DNA from: Heracleum sosnowskyi
Taxonomy: Eukaryota; Streptophyta; Magnoliopsida; Apiales; Apiaceae
Direction: 5' to 3'
Length of the DNA: 64,000 nt
Assembly (NCBI GenBank): GCA_030848705.1
Contig: CM061238.1
Location: 79,446,685 to 79,510,684 of the forward strand
The notes under the pieces are model-generated. The model was given only the letters and a program-made list of their open reading frames with translations. It searched no databases and had not been told where the DNA came from. The position numbers and the translations under genes were made by a program. Below, piece by piece: positions 12,401 to 21,422 of the stretch (position 1 is the first letter of the stretch; each line of letters opens with the position of its first letter).

Positions 12401-14002
12401 ATCAGAGTTTGTTACCAAACTTGCTTCATAAATGTTGTTGCGCCTGTGTCCAACTAGAACAACTTTTCCAGTAGATTTACTGATAACTTCACAGTATTCA
12501 GTATGAAAATCTACATGGTTTCCTCTGTCACAGATTTGACTCACAGATAGCAGATTATGCTTGAGTCCTGAGACTAGAGCTACATTTGTAATGATGACAC
12601 TTCCAAGATTGATATTGCCATATCCCAGAGTGTGTCCTATGTTGCCATCTCCATAGGAAACCTTTGGGCCAGCCTTCTCCTTAAAGTCTGATAGCAGGGC
12701 TTTATTTCCAGTCATGTGTCCTGAGCATCCACTGTCCAAGATAAGGGTGCTCTCTTTTATGCCCTTATTTTCAGATGATTCAGTCTCTTCTCTGACAGTT
12801 GCCATTAGAGCATAATTTTCTCCATCATCAGAGTCTGAAGTATCTGCCCAGTCTTTGCCTTTAGAGATGAGTGCTTTCTCAGATTTGCCTTTCTTGCACT
12901 CTGGGGCATAGTGACCCATCTCTTTACACCTGTAGCACTGGATTTCAGATTTATCCTTCTTACCAGATTTGGTCTCCCTTCCATCAGACTTTCTGAAACT
13001 TCTCCTTTCAGAGTTTGAATCTTTCCTTGAGAATCTCTTTCCCTTCTTGAAGTTCTTGAATCCCATCTTCTTGAAGGTCTTCACCATCAATGCAGCCATT
13101 TGCATCATCTGTTCTTCATCATCATCAGAGTCAGAAGCTTCATAAGAGTTTGAGTCATCATCAGAGTTTGATGACTCACTTTCAGATTTAATGACTAAAG
13201 CCTTTCCCTTGGCTTTCTTCCTTGATGGTTCCTTCTTAATGGGCTTCTCCTCGACTTTGAGAGCAACAGATTTTGTCTTTTTACTCAATCTTCTATTCCT
13301 TTGTTCTATCTCCAGTTCATGAGTTTTCAATAACCCATAGATTTCATCAAGATCTGTATCAGCAAGCTCATAATTATCTCTTATTGTGGTTGTCTTTAAA
13401 TCCCACTTTTCAGGTAGAGATAACAGAAACTTGAGATTTGACTCTTCAAGCTCATATTCTTTATCAACCAGAGACAGATCATTCAACAGTTTGCAAAATC
13501 TGTCATAAGTCTCAGTCAAGGTTTCATTAGTTCTTGAATCAAAGTGCTCATACTCCTGTGTGAGTATTGTCTTTCTGTTCTTCTTGATAGCACCTGTTCC
13601 CTGGCATCTGACTTCTAAAGCATCCCATATCTCTTTGGCAGTTTTGCAGCCAATTACTCTGTTAGACATAACATTATCTAAAGCACTGTGGAGAAGATGT
13701 CTAACCTTTGCATCTTTTGCAATTGATGAGATGTCCTCAGGAGTCATATCTTTCTTTTCCTTTGGAACAGTCTTTTGTTCTTGTCCATCAACAACAGGGG
13801 ACAATTTAGTCGGCATATGAGGACCATCATAGATTCTGTCAAGGTATTTTGGATCTGTAGCCTCCAGAAACATGGTCATCTTCACCTTCCAAATCGGATA
13901 CTCTACTGGCCTGAGAATTGGAACCCTGATTGTTTCATATCGACTCACAGAATTGGGCTTAACCTGTTCAGCCTTAGGAGCAATTTGATTTTCTTCAGAC
14001 AT
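9431..14002 (-). CDS. Intact copia Gag-Pol polyprotein, 1,523 aa
   Basis: One frame encodes the complete polyprotein. Gag: UBN2-like region (YPIWKVKMTMFLEA, about residues 34-50) and a CX2CX4HX4C knuckle, CYRCKEMGHYAPEC, at about 353-366. Protease: LILDSGCSGHMTG near 419-431. Integrase: HHCC finger (HKKLSHLN ... CDSCQKAK, about 549-590), then the DDE core with D in HVDLFGPV (about 615), D in IRSDNGTEF (about 679) and E in VVERKNRTL (about 715). Reverse transcriptase: YVDDIIFGSTN near 1208. RNase H: DADFAGCKIDRKSTSG (about 1372-1390), STAEAEY and the terminal QLADIFTKPL block. All hallmark residues are present and there is no stop. The ATG lies 49 bases inside the PBS. Confidence 0.96.
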   Translation of the reverse strand: MSEENQIAPKAEQVKPNSVSRYETIRVPILRPVEYPIWKVKMTMFLEATDPKYLDRIYDGPHMPTKLSPVVDGQEQKTVPKEKKDMTPEDISSIAKDAKVRHLLHSALDNVMSNRVIGCKTAKEIWDALEVRCQGTGAIKKNRKTILTQEYEHFDSRTNETLTETYDRFCKLLNDLSLVDKEYELEESNLKFLLSLPEKWDLKTTTIRDNYELADTDLDEIYGLLKTHELEIEQRNRRLSKKTKSVALKVEEKPIKKEPSRKKAKGKALVIKSESESSNSDDDSNSYEASDSDDDEEQMMQMAALMVKTFKKMGFKNFKKGKRFSRKDSNSERRSFRKSDGRETKSGKKDKSEIQCYRCKEMGHYAPECKKGKSEKALISKGKDWADTSDSDDGENYALMATVREETESSENKGIKESTLILDSGCSGHMTGNKALLSDFKEKAGPKVSYGDGNIGHTLGYGNINLGSVIITNVALVSGLKHNLLSVSQICDRGNHVDFHTEYCEVISKSTGKVVLVGHRRNNIYEASLVTNSDGKIVCLTARMSNEESWNWHKKLSHLNLNNINELIRKDLVRGLPKSILSLDGLCDSCQKAKQRKSSFKSKSESSVVEPYHLLHVDLFGPVNVMSMGRKKYALVIVDEYTRYTWVYFLSKKDETAQTLMDHVNLLDKGSQHKVKIIRSDNGTEFRNSIMEAFCKERGVKQEFSAPGTPQQNGVVERKNRTLIEAARTMLEEAKLPTYFWAEAVQTACFTQNATLINKHGKTPYEMVKNKKPNLKYFHIFGCKCFVLKTHPEQLTKFELKADEGIFVGYPLSTKAFRVYNLRTKVIMESIHVSFDDKKITGLDDLDGYDQLRFENEGLFSDDVNSDEAVPTNSDGAVLTNSDEAYSEPLLVNTGETENSRVEQNREPVEGEREEAQQDTTSESVEETDSNSDSSNSEPSNSGGTSDNAENQHMDQESMDQGGGSNNDARNHLPTARKWTQAHTPDLIIGDPDASVRTRSATNNECLYHAFLSQTEPKKVEEALQDANWITAMQEELNEFERNEVWTLVPRPKNRSIVGTKWVFRNKTDSEGVITRNKARLVAKGYSQQEGIDYDETFAPVARLEAIRIFLAYAAHKKFKVFQMDVKSAFLNGKLEEEVFVEQPPGFVDPKHPDYVYRLDKALYGLKQAPRAWYETLAQFLLESGFTRGTIDKTLFYFNSGDDLLLVQIYVDDIIFGSTNDKLCKKFAKLMQSRYQMSMMGELSYFLGLQVKQTDDGIFINQAKYTRNLLKKFGMLDSSSAPTPMATATKLDKDTGASVDMTNYRGMIGSLLYLTASRPDIMFATCLCARFQADPREPHLTAVKRIFKYLKGTITLGLWYPRESEFKLIGYSDADFAGCKIDRKSTSGSCQFLGDRLVSWYSKKQKSISTSTAEAEYIAAGSCCAQILWMKNQLLDYGLRYSKIPIFCDNQSAIAMTGNPVQHSMTKHISIRYHFIREHVEEGNIELHFVSTDQQLADIFTKPLSEATFTRLVNELGMISGFD

Positions 14003-14050
14003 GATTAATACTGTGTTTGAATCGTAAAACTGTATATATTAAACAGCCTT

Positions 14051-14063
14051 GGCTCTGATACCA
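14051..14063 (-). other. Primer binding site of young copia element
   Basis: The minus strand reads TGGTATCAGAGCC, complementary to the 3' end of initiator tRNA-Met. It lies two bases inside the 5' LTR. Confidence 0.92.
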
Positions 14064-14065
14064 AT

Positions 14066-14609
14066 TGTTAGGCCGAATACACAATATATAATCAAGTATG
14101 TATGAGAATAACAATCAAGAACACAAGTTTGTAAATCAACAAACTGAATTATATTAAATAATTCTCTCTTAGTGATGTTAATGAATCACAAAGAGCTGCT
14201 AGGTTACAAGAATAATAATTCTATGTTCGCGTCCCTTCTAGGGATAACCTATCTGTGTTTATATAGTACACAGCTACATACAATCCTTATCTAATTGATA
14301 CTCCTAAAAATTAGCTATACAATTGATATCAATTAAGGATTGCTTCAGTCTTCTATCCAGTCTCCTTAGCTGTATCAATATATTCTGCTTCTTTCCATCT
14401 TCAGAATATATTGATTCTAGAATCTTTATCTTTGCACCGACAGCTAAGTCAACTTTCATCCTGTCAGACTTTAACAAACTCTGACCGGCTTCCATGTAAA
14501 CTCTTCACCCAGTCAGACTTTATCAAACTCTGACTGGCTTCTATGTAAACTTTGATATGTACCTGTTACTTAAACACTGATGAACAAACGTCAGCAATTA
14601 TATCTAACA
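14066..14609 (-). repeat. 5' LTR of young copia element
   Basis: 544 bp, matching 3689-4232 except at three positions. It contains the promoter-proximal TATA box at 14258-14267 and ends next to the PBS. Confidence 0.95.
14258..14267 (-). promoter_or_regulatory. LTR TATA box (5' LTR, promoter copy)
   Basis: ACTATATAAA on the minus strand, upstream of gag-pol. It is the presumed promoter of the genomic RNA. Confidence 0.65.
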
Positions 14610-16193
14610 CTCGAAGTACTCGTTCCTCTGTTTAAGACCTTCTATTATGACGACTACAAGCTCTAGTTCTTCATTTTTAGATTCTAGATTTTTAATCTTT
14701 AGAACTAGTTTAGCATTTTCAATTTCAGATGCTAGCATGCTTGTGTATACATTAAACAGTTCAACACTTAGACCTTGCACAGTTTTCTTGTACTCAGAAT
14801 TAGACATGTCAATTGTAGTTAAGATAGGTACCTGAGATGATAGTGGTGATTCCTCTGAAGAGTCGGCCATTAGGGCAAGATTTACATACTCTTCCTCTTC
14901 ATCTGAATCGGTATCATCCCAACTTTTACCCTCTGTAATATAAGCTCTTCCTTTCTGCTTCCCAGATATTGCCTCCAGTTGCTGTTTTAGCTTGGCATTT
15001 TCTCTTTTCAAATCATCATAAAAATCCTTCTTCTCATAGACACCTTTCTTGTCTCTTGCTTGACGGGGCTTCTGGCATTCAGTGGAAAAATGCCCTAACT
15101 CATTGCAATTGTAGCATCTTGATTTGCTCATGTCTAACATGCCTGTCTTGTAGCCTCCCTTAGAGCCAGAGCCTGAAGAATACTTGTTCTTCTAAAATCT
15201 GTTTGCTGAGACCTTGAACTTGTACTTAGGGTTTCTCTTGAAACGAATGTGACTAAACTTTGCTGCTAAGTACGCCATGGTTTTGTCTTCCATTTGCTCA
15301 AGTTCTTCTAGGGTGTAGTAATCACTTTCATCAACACCTAGATTTGCATAATCCATTTCAGCCTCTATTATCTCTTCTTTTCCAGCTCTAGGGGTTTGAA
15401 CCTTAATATCAGAAGTTGTTGGTTCATTCACTACAAGTGCAGCTGATCTTGCGAGTGCAGTATTTTTGTTGTCCACTGTCCCTAGTCCATAGATTATTAC
15501 TCTTTGTTCTTGTTCAACCTCATAAGTTTTAAGCTTGCCATAGATCATCTATAATGACATCTTAGTAAAATCTATTCTTTCCCTTATGGATGAAGACTTG
15601 TGTTCTACATGGTGGGGCAGTGTCATCATGAACTTCCTGTTTATCTCTCTCAGAGGATAGGTCTTCCCTTTCATAGATAATTCATTAAACAACTTTGTAT
15701 ATTTCTCACAGACCTGAGTTATACTTTCTCCGGGAAGTGACCTAAAAGATTCATATTGAGATGTCAGGATATCCAATCTATTTTCTTGCACGTCTTCAGT
15801 ACCTTCCATTATAAGATTTATGGTATCCCGCATTTGTTTCCCACTTGTACAGTTCATAATCTGATAACTCATCTCTTTATCTGCGGAGTCAGTTAATATC
15901 AGCATTAGACCTGTATTCAATCTAACCAGTTCCCTGTCTGTGTCTGTGTACTCAGTCAATTCCTTTGGGGTTGAACCTTGGGGAACTCTAGTACCATCAG
16001 GATTTGTAGATTCACCTACTAGTTTCATTGGTACAAATGGTCCGTTCTCTAAGATGCTAATATACAAAGGATTTGACGCTTTGATAAATAATAGCATCTT
16101 CATCTTCCACAGACCGAAATCATCTCTAGTAAAGGGGGGAACTTTGATACCACCAGTTGTCTTTGGAGCACTCATGGTTTCTGAAAATTTCAA
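14610..16193 (-). pseudogene. Older copia gag, 5' portion, two nonsense codons
   Basis: Reads down from 16193 in one frame with in-frame TAG codons at 15549-15551 and 15192-15194. The N-terminus has the UBN2-type pattern (FGLWKMKMLLFIKASNPLY), and KMSL followed by IYGKLKTYE marks the end of that domain. A zinc knuckle CYNCNELGHFSTEC lies at about 15085-15130, followed by a coiled coil that is cut by the insertion at 14609/14610. The frame itself is otherwise preserved, so decay is by point mutation only. Confidence 0.85.
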
Positions 16194-17262
16194 ACTATTT
16201 AAGATTCAAAAAAATCCAATAAAGTGAAAATTAAAAAAATTGCTACTAATTTTCAAGCCTTGTTTGATTTTGGTCTCAATCACCGGACCTGATCCTTCAA
16301 TCAGAACTACGTTTTTAGCTTGATTCTCAATAACGAATTGAGATACGTAGGCATCTTGTGAGGACAGATTTAGTCACGAAACACGAGAACAACCATTAAA
16401 GCTCGATAGCTCTTAAACCCTAGCAGTCAATTTACAAGTACGTTTTTTATTGCACAACAAGACTTTTTCCAAGACATTTAGAGTTTTCCTTCTTCTATAA
16501 AACAAGATTTCTTTTTTCATTTTAATTGTTATATTAAATTTTTTTTTTGTATTGCAATTAATATTTATATAACATTTTTTATACAAATTTGTTTGCAAAT
16601 CTACTGCCGCACTTAACCAAATGCAAATTTTAGTCAAAAAAATCATTTTCTTTATTAAAAAGAAGTTTCGGCTCATTTAATTCATTCTAATTGTAAATTA
16701 AAACTCTTTTACTTGTATTTGATTGTGAATTATTATTTTTTCTAAAACTTGTGGTATTATTTTGTTTTTCTAATAAAATTTCAATAATATAAATTTTATT
16801 TTTTCAAATATAATTATTTTCAAAATTTATACTTCAAAACCAAACTGTTGAAAATTAATGGTAAACGGTAGCCCTAATTTAACCCTAAACCTCAAAGTAC
16901 TATAACCTAAAACCTAAAACCTAAATACTACGTAACAGCTGACCCTAACTTTATGTTTACAAGACTATAGTTTGTTTATTACGATCAATAATGTTCATTA
17001 TTTAGCAATTTTTATTTTTCTAAATATAATATACAAATTAGAGCACACCAGACTTTAAGTTGTGTAATATCATTAGATACATCTTTAGGCGTTACAATAC
17101 TAAAACTAATGGCTCTGTATGGAGTGGCAGCTTATCTTTTTTTTATCCGTATGTGATTCCTTACCGCAACCCATATATAATAGTATTTATATATATTGTA
17201 ATTTTTTTTTGATTTACTAATTGATCTGAATGAATATTGTATTCAATAAATAATGATATGAA
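16194..17262. other. AT-rich region; possible eroded 5' end of older copia element
   Basis: No convincing gene. On the minus strand, 16300-16355 contains GATGCCTACGTATCTCA followed by a stretch ending in AACGTAGTTC. I recall similar text from leader/LTR regions of plant retroelements, so this may be the remnant 5' end of the older element. No PBS is visible. The remainder (16400-17262) is low-complexity AT sequence with short CCTAAA-like runs near 16870-16925. Confidence 0.35.
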
Positions 17263-17272
17263 TATGTATGTA
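17263..17272. repeat. MULE target-site duplication (left)
   Basis: TATGTATGTA, identical to 33817-33826. Confidence 0.8.
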
Positions 17273-17340
17273 GGGTCCCCTTCTAGAGAGAATAAGTTAG
17301 AGAGAGAATTGGAGAGAACCACAATCTAAGCCATTAATTT
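17273..17340 (+). repeat. MULE left terminal inverted repeat
   Basis: About 65 bp, imperfectly matching the reverse complement of 33750-33816. The best block is TAGAGAGAGAATTGG near 17297-17311. Divergence is higher in the outer 20 bases. Confidence 0.8.
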
Positions 17341-17716
17341 AAGTTTTATATATTTAACGATCAGGATTTAATTAAAATTTTAATGACAAAATTTTAATTA
17401 AAAAAAATGACACCCCCATTACATGAACGGTTAGGGACATAAATGCTCACCGAACCACCTATACACACAGTCACACACAATTACGCACAGAAATAGCAAG
17501 TGTAGAGAGAGAAACAGAAATCGAGCTTCCTGTCTGCGATTACAGCTTCAGATTCGACGATTACATCTGAAAAAGGTAAACAATCTTTGTTATTATATCA
17601 AATTTGATACTACTATTAAATTCGTATATTTATTGTTTGATTCATCATAATAAGCTTTTGATTCGTTCTTCAATTCGTTTTTTCAGGTTAATTTTAGCTT
17701 GATTTGTCATTTAACG

Positions 17717-20700
17717 ATGTTCCACCGCATAGGTAAGCAATATTTTGGTTTTTTTAGTAAATTTTATACTCACTAGATCTCCTTTTGTGCTTTTTGTTTT
17801 TATCTTCTACGGTAGAAGCATATTATATGTTTTTATTGATTGTAGTATGTGATTCTACTGTAGAAGCATGATTTTAATAGTTAGAAGCATAATATTATAT
17901 GATTTTTTGTCTGTAGTATGTGATTCTACTGTGGAAGCATGAATTTATGAGTTAGAAGCATAATTTTATATGTTTTTCTTGTTTGCAGGTTATGGTTCTG
18001 CAGTAGAAGCATAATTTTATATGTTTTCCTTGTTTGTAGTATGTGATTCTATTGTAGAAACATGAATTTATGAATTTAAAGCATAATTTTATATGTTTTC
18101 ATTGTTTGTAGTATGTGATTCTACTGTAGAAGCATGAATTTATGAGTTAGAAGCATAATATTATATGTTTTTTTGTTTGTAGTATGTGATTCTACTGTAG
18201 AAGCATGAATTTATGAGTTAGAAGCATAATTTTATATGTTTTTTTGTTTGTAGTATGTGATTCTACTGTAGGTTGTGGTTCTGCAGTAGAAGCATAATAT
18301 TATATGTTTTTTTTGTTTGTAGTATGTGATTCTACTGTAGAAGCATGAATTTATGAGTTAGAAGCATAATTTTATATGTTTTTTTGTTTGTAGTATGTGA
18401 TTCTACTGTAGAAGCATGAATTTATGAGTTAGAAGCATAATTTTATATGTTTTTTTGTTTGTAGTATGTGATTCTACTGTAGAAGCATGAATTTATGAGT
18501 TAGAAGCATAATTTTATATGTTTTTTTGTTTGTAGAATGTGATTCTACTGTAGGTTGTGGTTCTGCAGTAGAAGCATAATTTTATGTGTTTTTAATTCTT
18601 CTATAGAAGCAAATTTATGTTTGTGAAATATATAAGCCACGACTAAGGTGAAATTTGGAACATGTATTCATATGTGCTATTGTGTTATGTGATTCTACAA
18701 AACTGTTTTTTGTTTTTGATCAATAAAGATTAAGAATTAGACATATTTGACGAAAGGCATGCTAGTATTTTCATCGTATTCTTGATTGCTCTGTGCATTA
18801 CCATTATGTTGTATTTTTACTGGTCTTCGTATTTTTAAAATGTTTTAGGGAAACGATCGAGCAATAGATTGAGGAATAGACCAAAAACATCTGCTTCAAA
18901 AGGTTCTACAGTGAGGAGAAGACAAAAATCACAAACAGAAAACAAGAATTGTGATGCAGAAGAACAATTGACCACAAAAGATTTTGATGAGTATCGGAGG
19001 TAATTAAAAAACAAATTATGTATTGTTTTAAGAAAAGTCATTTTATATGTATAAGTGATTGAATTACTGACTTGCATTGAATCTACTTATTCACTGATGG
19101 CTTTTAAGAAACTTGACTTAAAAGCATTATAGAAACTTGAATTGTTATTTGTTATCGTGTGTGGGATGTTTTTATGTGCAAGTATTGATTTTCTTTTATC
19201 TTCACAATTCAGTATACTCAACTACTAGTATCCCCCTACACGTTTAAAGGAAATGCCTAGTCACACATTTTATGTGTAAAAACTTTGATTCGACAATAGA
19301 ATGTAATGCTACTATAGAAACATAAATTTATGAGTTAAAAGAATAATTTTATGCTTTAGAATCATAATTTCATCCTATAGTAGACACACTATCTGTATAG
19401 TTTTTGTTGTAGATTTTTAATTTCATTTTCTTTATTCTACTCTAGAAAAATACGTCTATTTGTCTTTGTATGTTTGATTCCACTGTAGAAGCTTCATTAC
19501 TATAAAAGCATATGTTACTAGAACAAATATAACCATGACCATGTAGTCCTCGTTCATACTAAGCTTCAATTACTAGAACAGAAGCATATATATATTAGAA
19601 ATGAAAAATAGTTGTTGTCCTTGTGGGAGAAACTGTCCAAAGTTGTTATTAATGCTATAAAGCTGGTTAAAGGAAAAAGACCATATAAAGTTGCTATTTA
19701 CTGGTTTACTAGACAAATTATTTTGAATTGCTAATATATTTGTTTCTTCTAGGGCCTTCTGGAAAACACTACTCCGTGGTAAAACAAAAGCATGTGAATG
19801 TATAGACCCTTTATGGTTCGTTGCTTACAAAAACAATTCAAAAGCTACAGCAATGAAATGGATCTCACGTGATAATGTTTTTAAAAACCAATATCTCTTC
19901 ATTCCAATGTGTCAATCGTAAGTTAACATTTAAGAATATTTTGTTTTTATTATATTTTATTTGCATTTCATAATTCTGAAAAAGTTGAATTTTGTCTAAT
20001 CATAGGAGCCATTGGAATCTGCTAGTATTGTGCAACTTGGGACAGAAATTGGAAAGTGAAAGAAGTCCTTGTATATTACTACTTGACTCACTTCATGCAG
20101 CAGACCCTAAAAGACTTGAACCAGAAATTAGAGAGTATGTTTTTTTTATAATTAAAAAGTAATTATGTGATTGTTAGGTACAGTTTGTGGCAGTTGACAA
20201 TTAAATTATATGTTCTACAGCTTTGTCAAGGATATATACAAAAGCCAAAAGATAAAAGAATTTGATGTAGTGTCTGACTTCCCGTTCAAGGTCCCAAAAG
20301 TCCCCCAACAAAAAGATGGTGTACGATGTGGGCACTACGTTCTATATTACATCTACAAATTCATTATGTCATGTCCAGAGAACTTCAATGTTAATAAAGA
20401 TTATCCAAGCTTTGTAAGTTGAAAATGATTATTATTTCCATTTATTTTTATTGTTTTTCTATGTCATTCTGATTTTGTTTCTTATTTTGTTCATAACAGC
20501 TGGATAAAAATTGTTTCACAGATAGCGAATTTGAAACATTTTGTGAAAGTCTACCATCCTTGGTTGCACAGATGCTTCTAGAAGCAGAATATATAAGTGA
20601 CAAAGAAGTTGACAATGAAGAAGAATTCGCAAAGGGTATGACTAATTCATGCATAAAACATGAATGATTAAACCAAAAACTTTTTATACTTTGATTGTTC

Positions 20701-21276
20701 ACCAAAACCTTTTTTAATCTCATCTTCTGTTTTGGTTAATTTACAATCTTTTACAACAATACTGATTTGTGTAAAGGAATATTAATGACTTGTTGCAATT
20801 TTGTAGGTGAAAAAACTGGCTTTGTCAAAAATGTTGAAAGCGAAAATGATTCATTACAATTTCCACCAGTGTTTGAACCATTTGATGCTCTCCGAGCACT
20901 AGTTTTATACAGCCCAGACAGCTCCCAAGAGAAACCAAATACAGTTCTGCCATTAGTTTCATGTAAGCATTCATACCACATTATTATTAATGGAACTTGC
21001 TTATTTTTAACCAAATGAAAGTATTATTTCTTATAAATTTGTTATGTTAAAGGTGCAAACAATGACACCCCTGAAGCAGTTGAAGAAATTCCGATTGAAA
21101 AGAAAAATGATAAGGAAAACTCTGTGAGTGTAATTACCAAAACGGATTTCCAGTGCCAGGAAAAGACAACGAAAAGGAAACTGAAAATAAAGGTCAGAAA
21201 AGAAAGAAGTTCTTTCATAATTGAAACAAATGATAGAGCAGTTGAAGAACGAACAAATGCTGAACCACAGGTCTAG
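17717..21276 (+). CDS. ULP1-like (C48) cysteine protease of the MULE, 389 aa
   Basis: Exons inferred from splice sites: 17717-17732, 18849-18999, 19753-19917, 20006-20134, 20221-20413, 20500-20635, 20807-20962 and 21053 onward, all in phase. A TAG at 21274-21276 closes the frame at 389 aa. A 5'-UTR intron (about 17576-17687) is also likely. ULP1 proteases process or remove SUMO or similar modifiers. The catalytic set is present: His113 (SSHWNLLVLCN), Asp138 (CILLLDSLH), Gln184 and Cys190 (PQQKDGVRCGHYVLYYI), with Arg where Asp usually precedes the Cys. The N-terminus is basic and the C-terminal tail is acidic/Lys-rich. Alternatively CAG|GTCTAG at 21270 is a splice donor that joins this gene to the next module. 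Confidence 0.75.
17800..18600 (+). repeat. Minisatellite of about 71-bp units in the first ULP1 intron
   Basis: Roughly ten tandem copies of a unit containing GATTCTACTGTAGAAGCATG, then GAATTTATGAGTTAGAAGC and a T-rich TTTGTAGTATG end. Some copies are hybrids with GGTTGTGGTTCTGCAG inserted. Every full unit carries the palindrome TTCTACTGTAGAA. Confidence 0.9.
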
Positions 21277-21422
21277 TCTACTAGTCCACTTTCTGATAAA
21301 TATAGAATGAAACATATTTAAATACGTGGGAGACTGTCTTTATGTATATGAGTGTTCGAGTTTCTGTTGTTTGTTTATATACTAAATCTTGTTATATATT
21401 TTTCTTTTTCGGCTTCTATCAG

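Larger units (their letters stand above)
3689..14609 (-). mobile_element. Young, complete Sirevirus-type copia retrotransposon with an extra ORF
   Basis: This is a 10,921-bp element on the minus strand. It has 544-bp LTRs (TG...CA), a PBS next to the 5' LTR (14051-14063), a PPT next to the 3' LTR (4233-4246), an intact gag-pol (9431-14002) and an intact second ORF (4395-8018). The LTRs differ at three positions (3978/14355, 4037/14414, 4226/14603), about 0.55%, so insertion is recent. Near-matching 5-bp duplications flank it. It interrupts the gag of the older copia element. RT motif YVDDIIFGSTN, long size and an ORF after pol fit the Sirevirus/SIRE group. It looks potentially autonomous, but activity cannot be judged from sequence. 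Confidence 0.93.
1..16193 (-). mobile_element. Older Ty1/copia element, split by a younger one; 3' end outside window
   Basis: Two blocks, 1-3688 and 14610-16193, carry the two halves of one copia gag-pol on the minus strand. The gag half (14610-16193) breaks off exactly where the LTR of the younger element begins and resumes at 3688 in the same coiled-coil region. The element continues past base 1, so its 3' LTR is not visible. No initiator-Met PBS was found beyond the gag start at 16193, so the 5' end is eroded or unusual. In-frame stops at 15549-15551, 15192-15194 and 403-405 show it is dead. Gag has a UBN2-type N-terminus, a zinc knuckle and a long coiled coil, as in Sirevirus-like gags. 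Confidence 0.85.

Noticed and set aside
16413..16676. 87-codon minus-strand ORF
   Set aside because: Low-complexity AT-derived Lys/Asn/Ile sequence without homology signs.
16860..16930. Telomere-like CCCTAAA runs
   Set aside because: The units are irregular (CCTAAAA, CCTAAAC) and few. This is not an interstitial telomere array.
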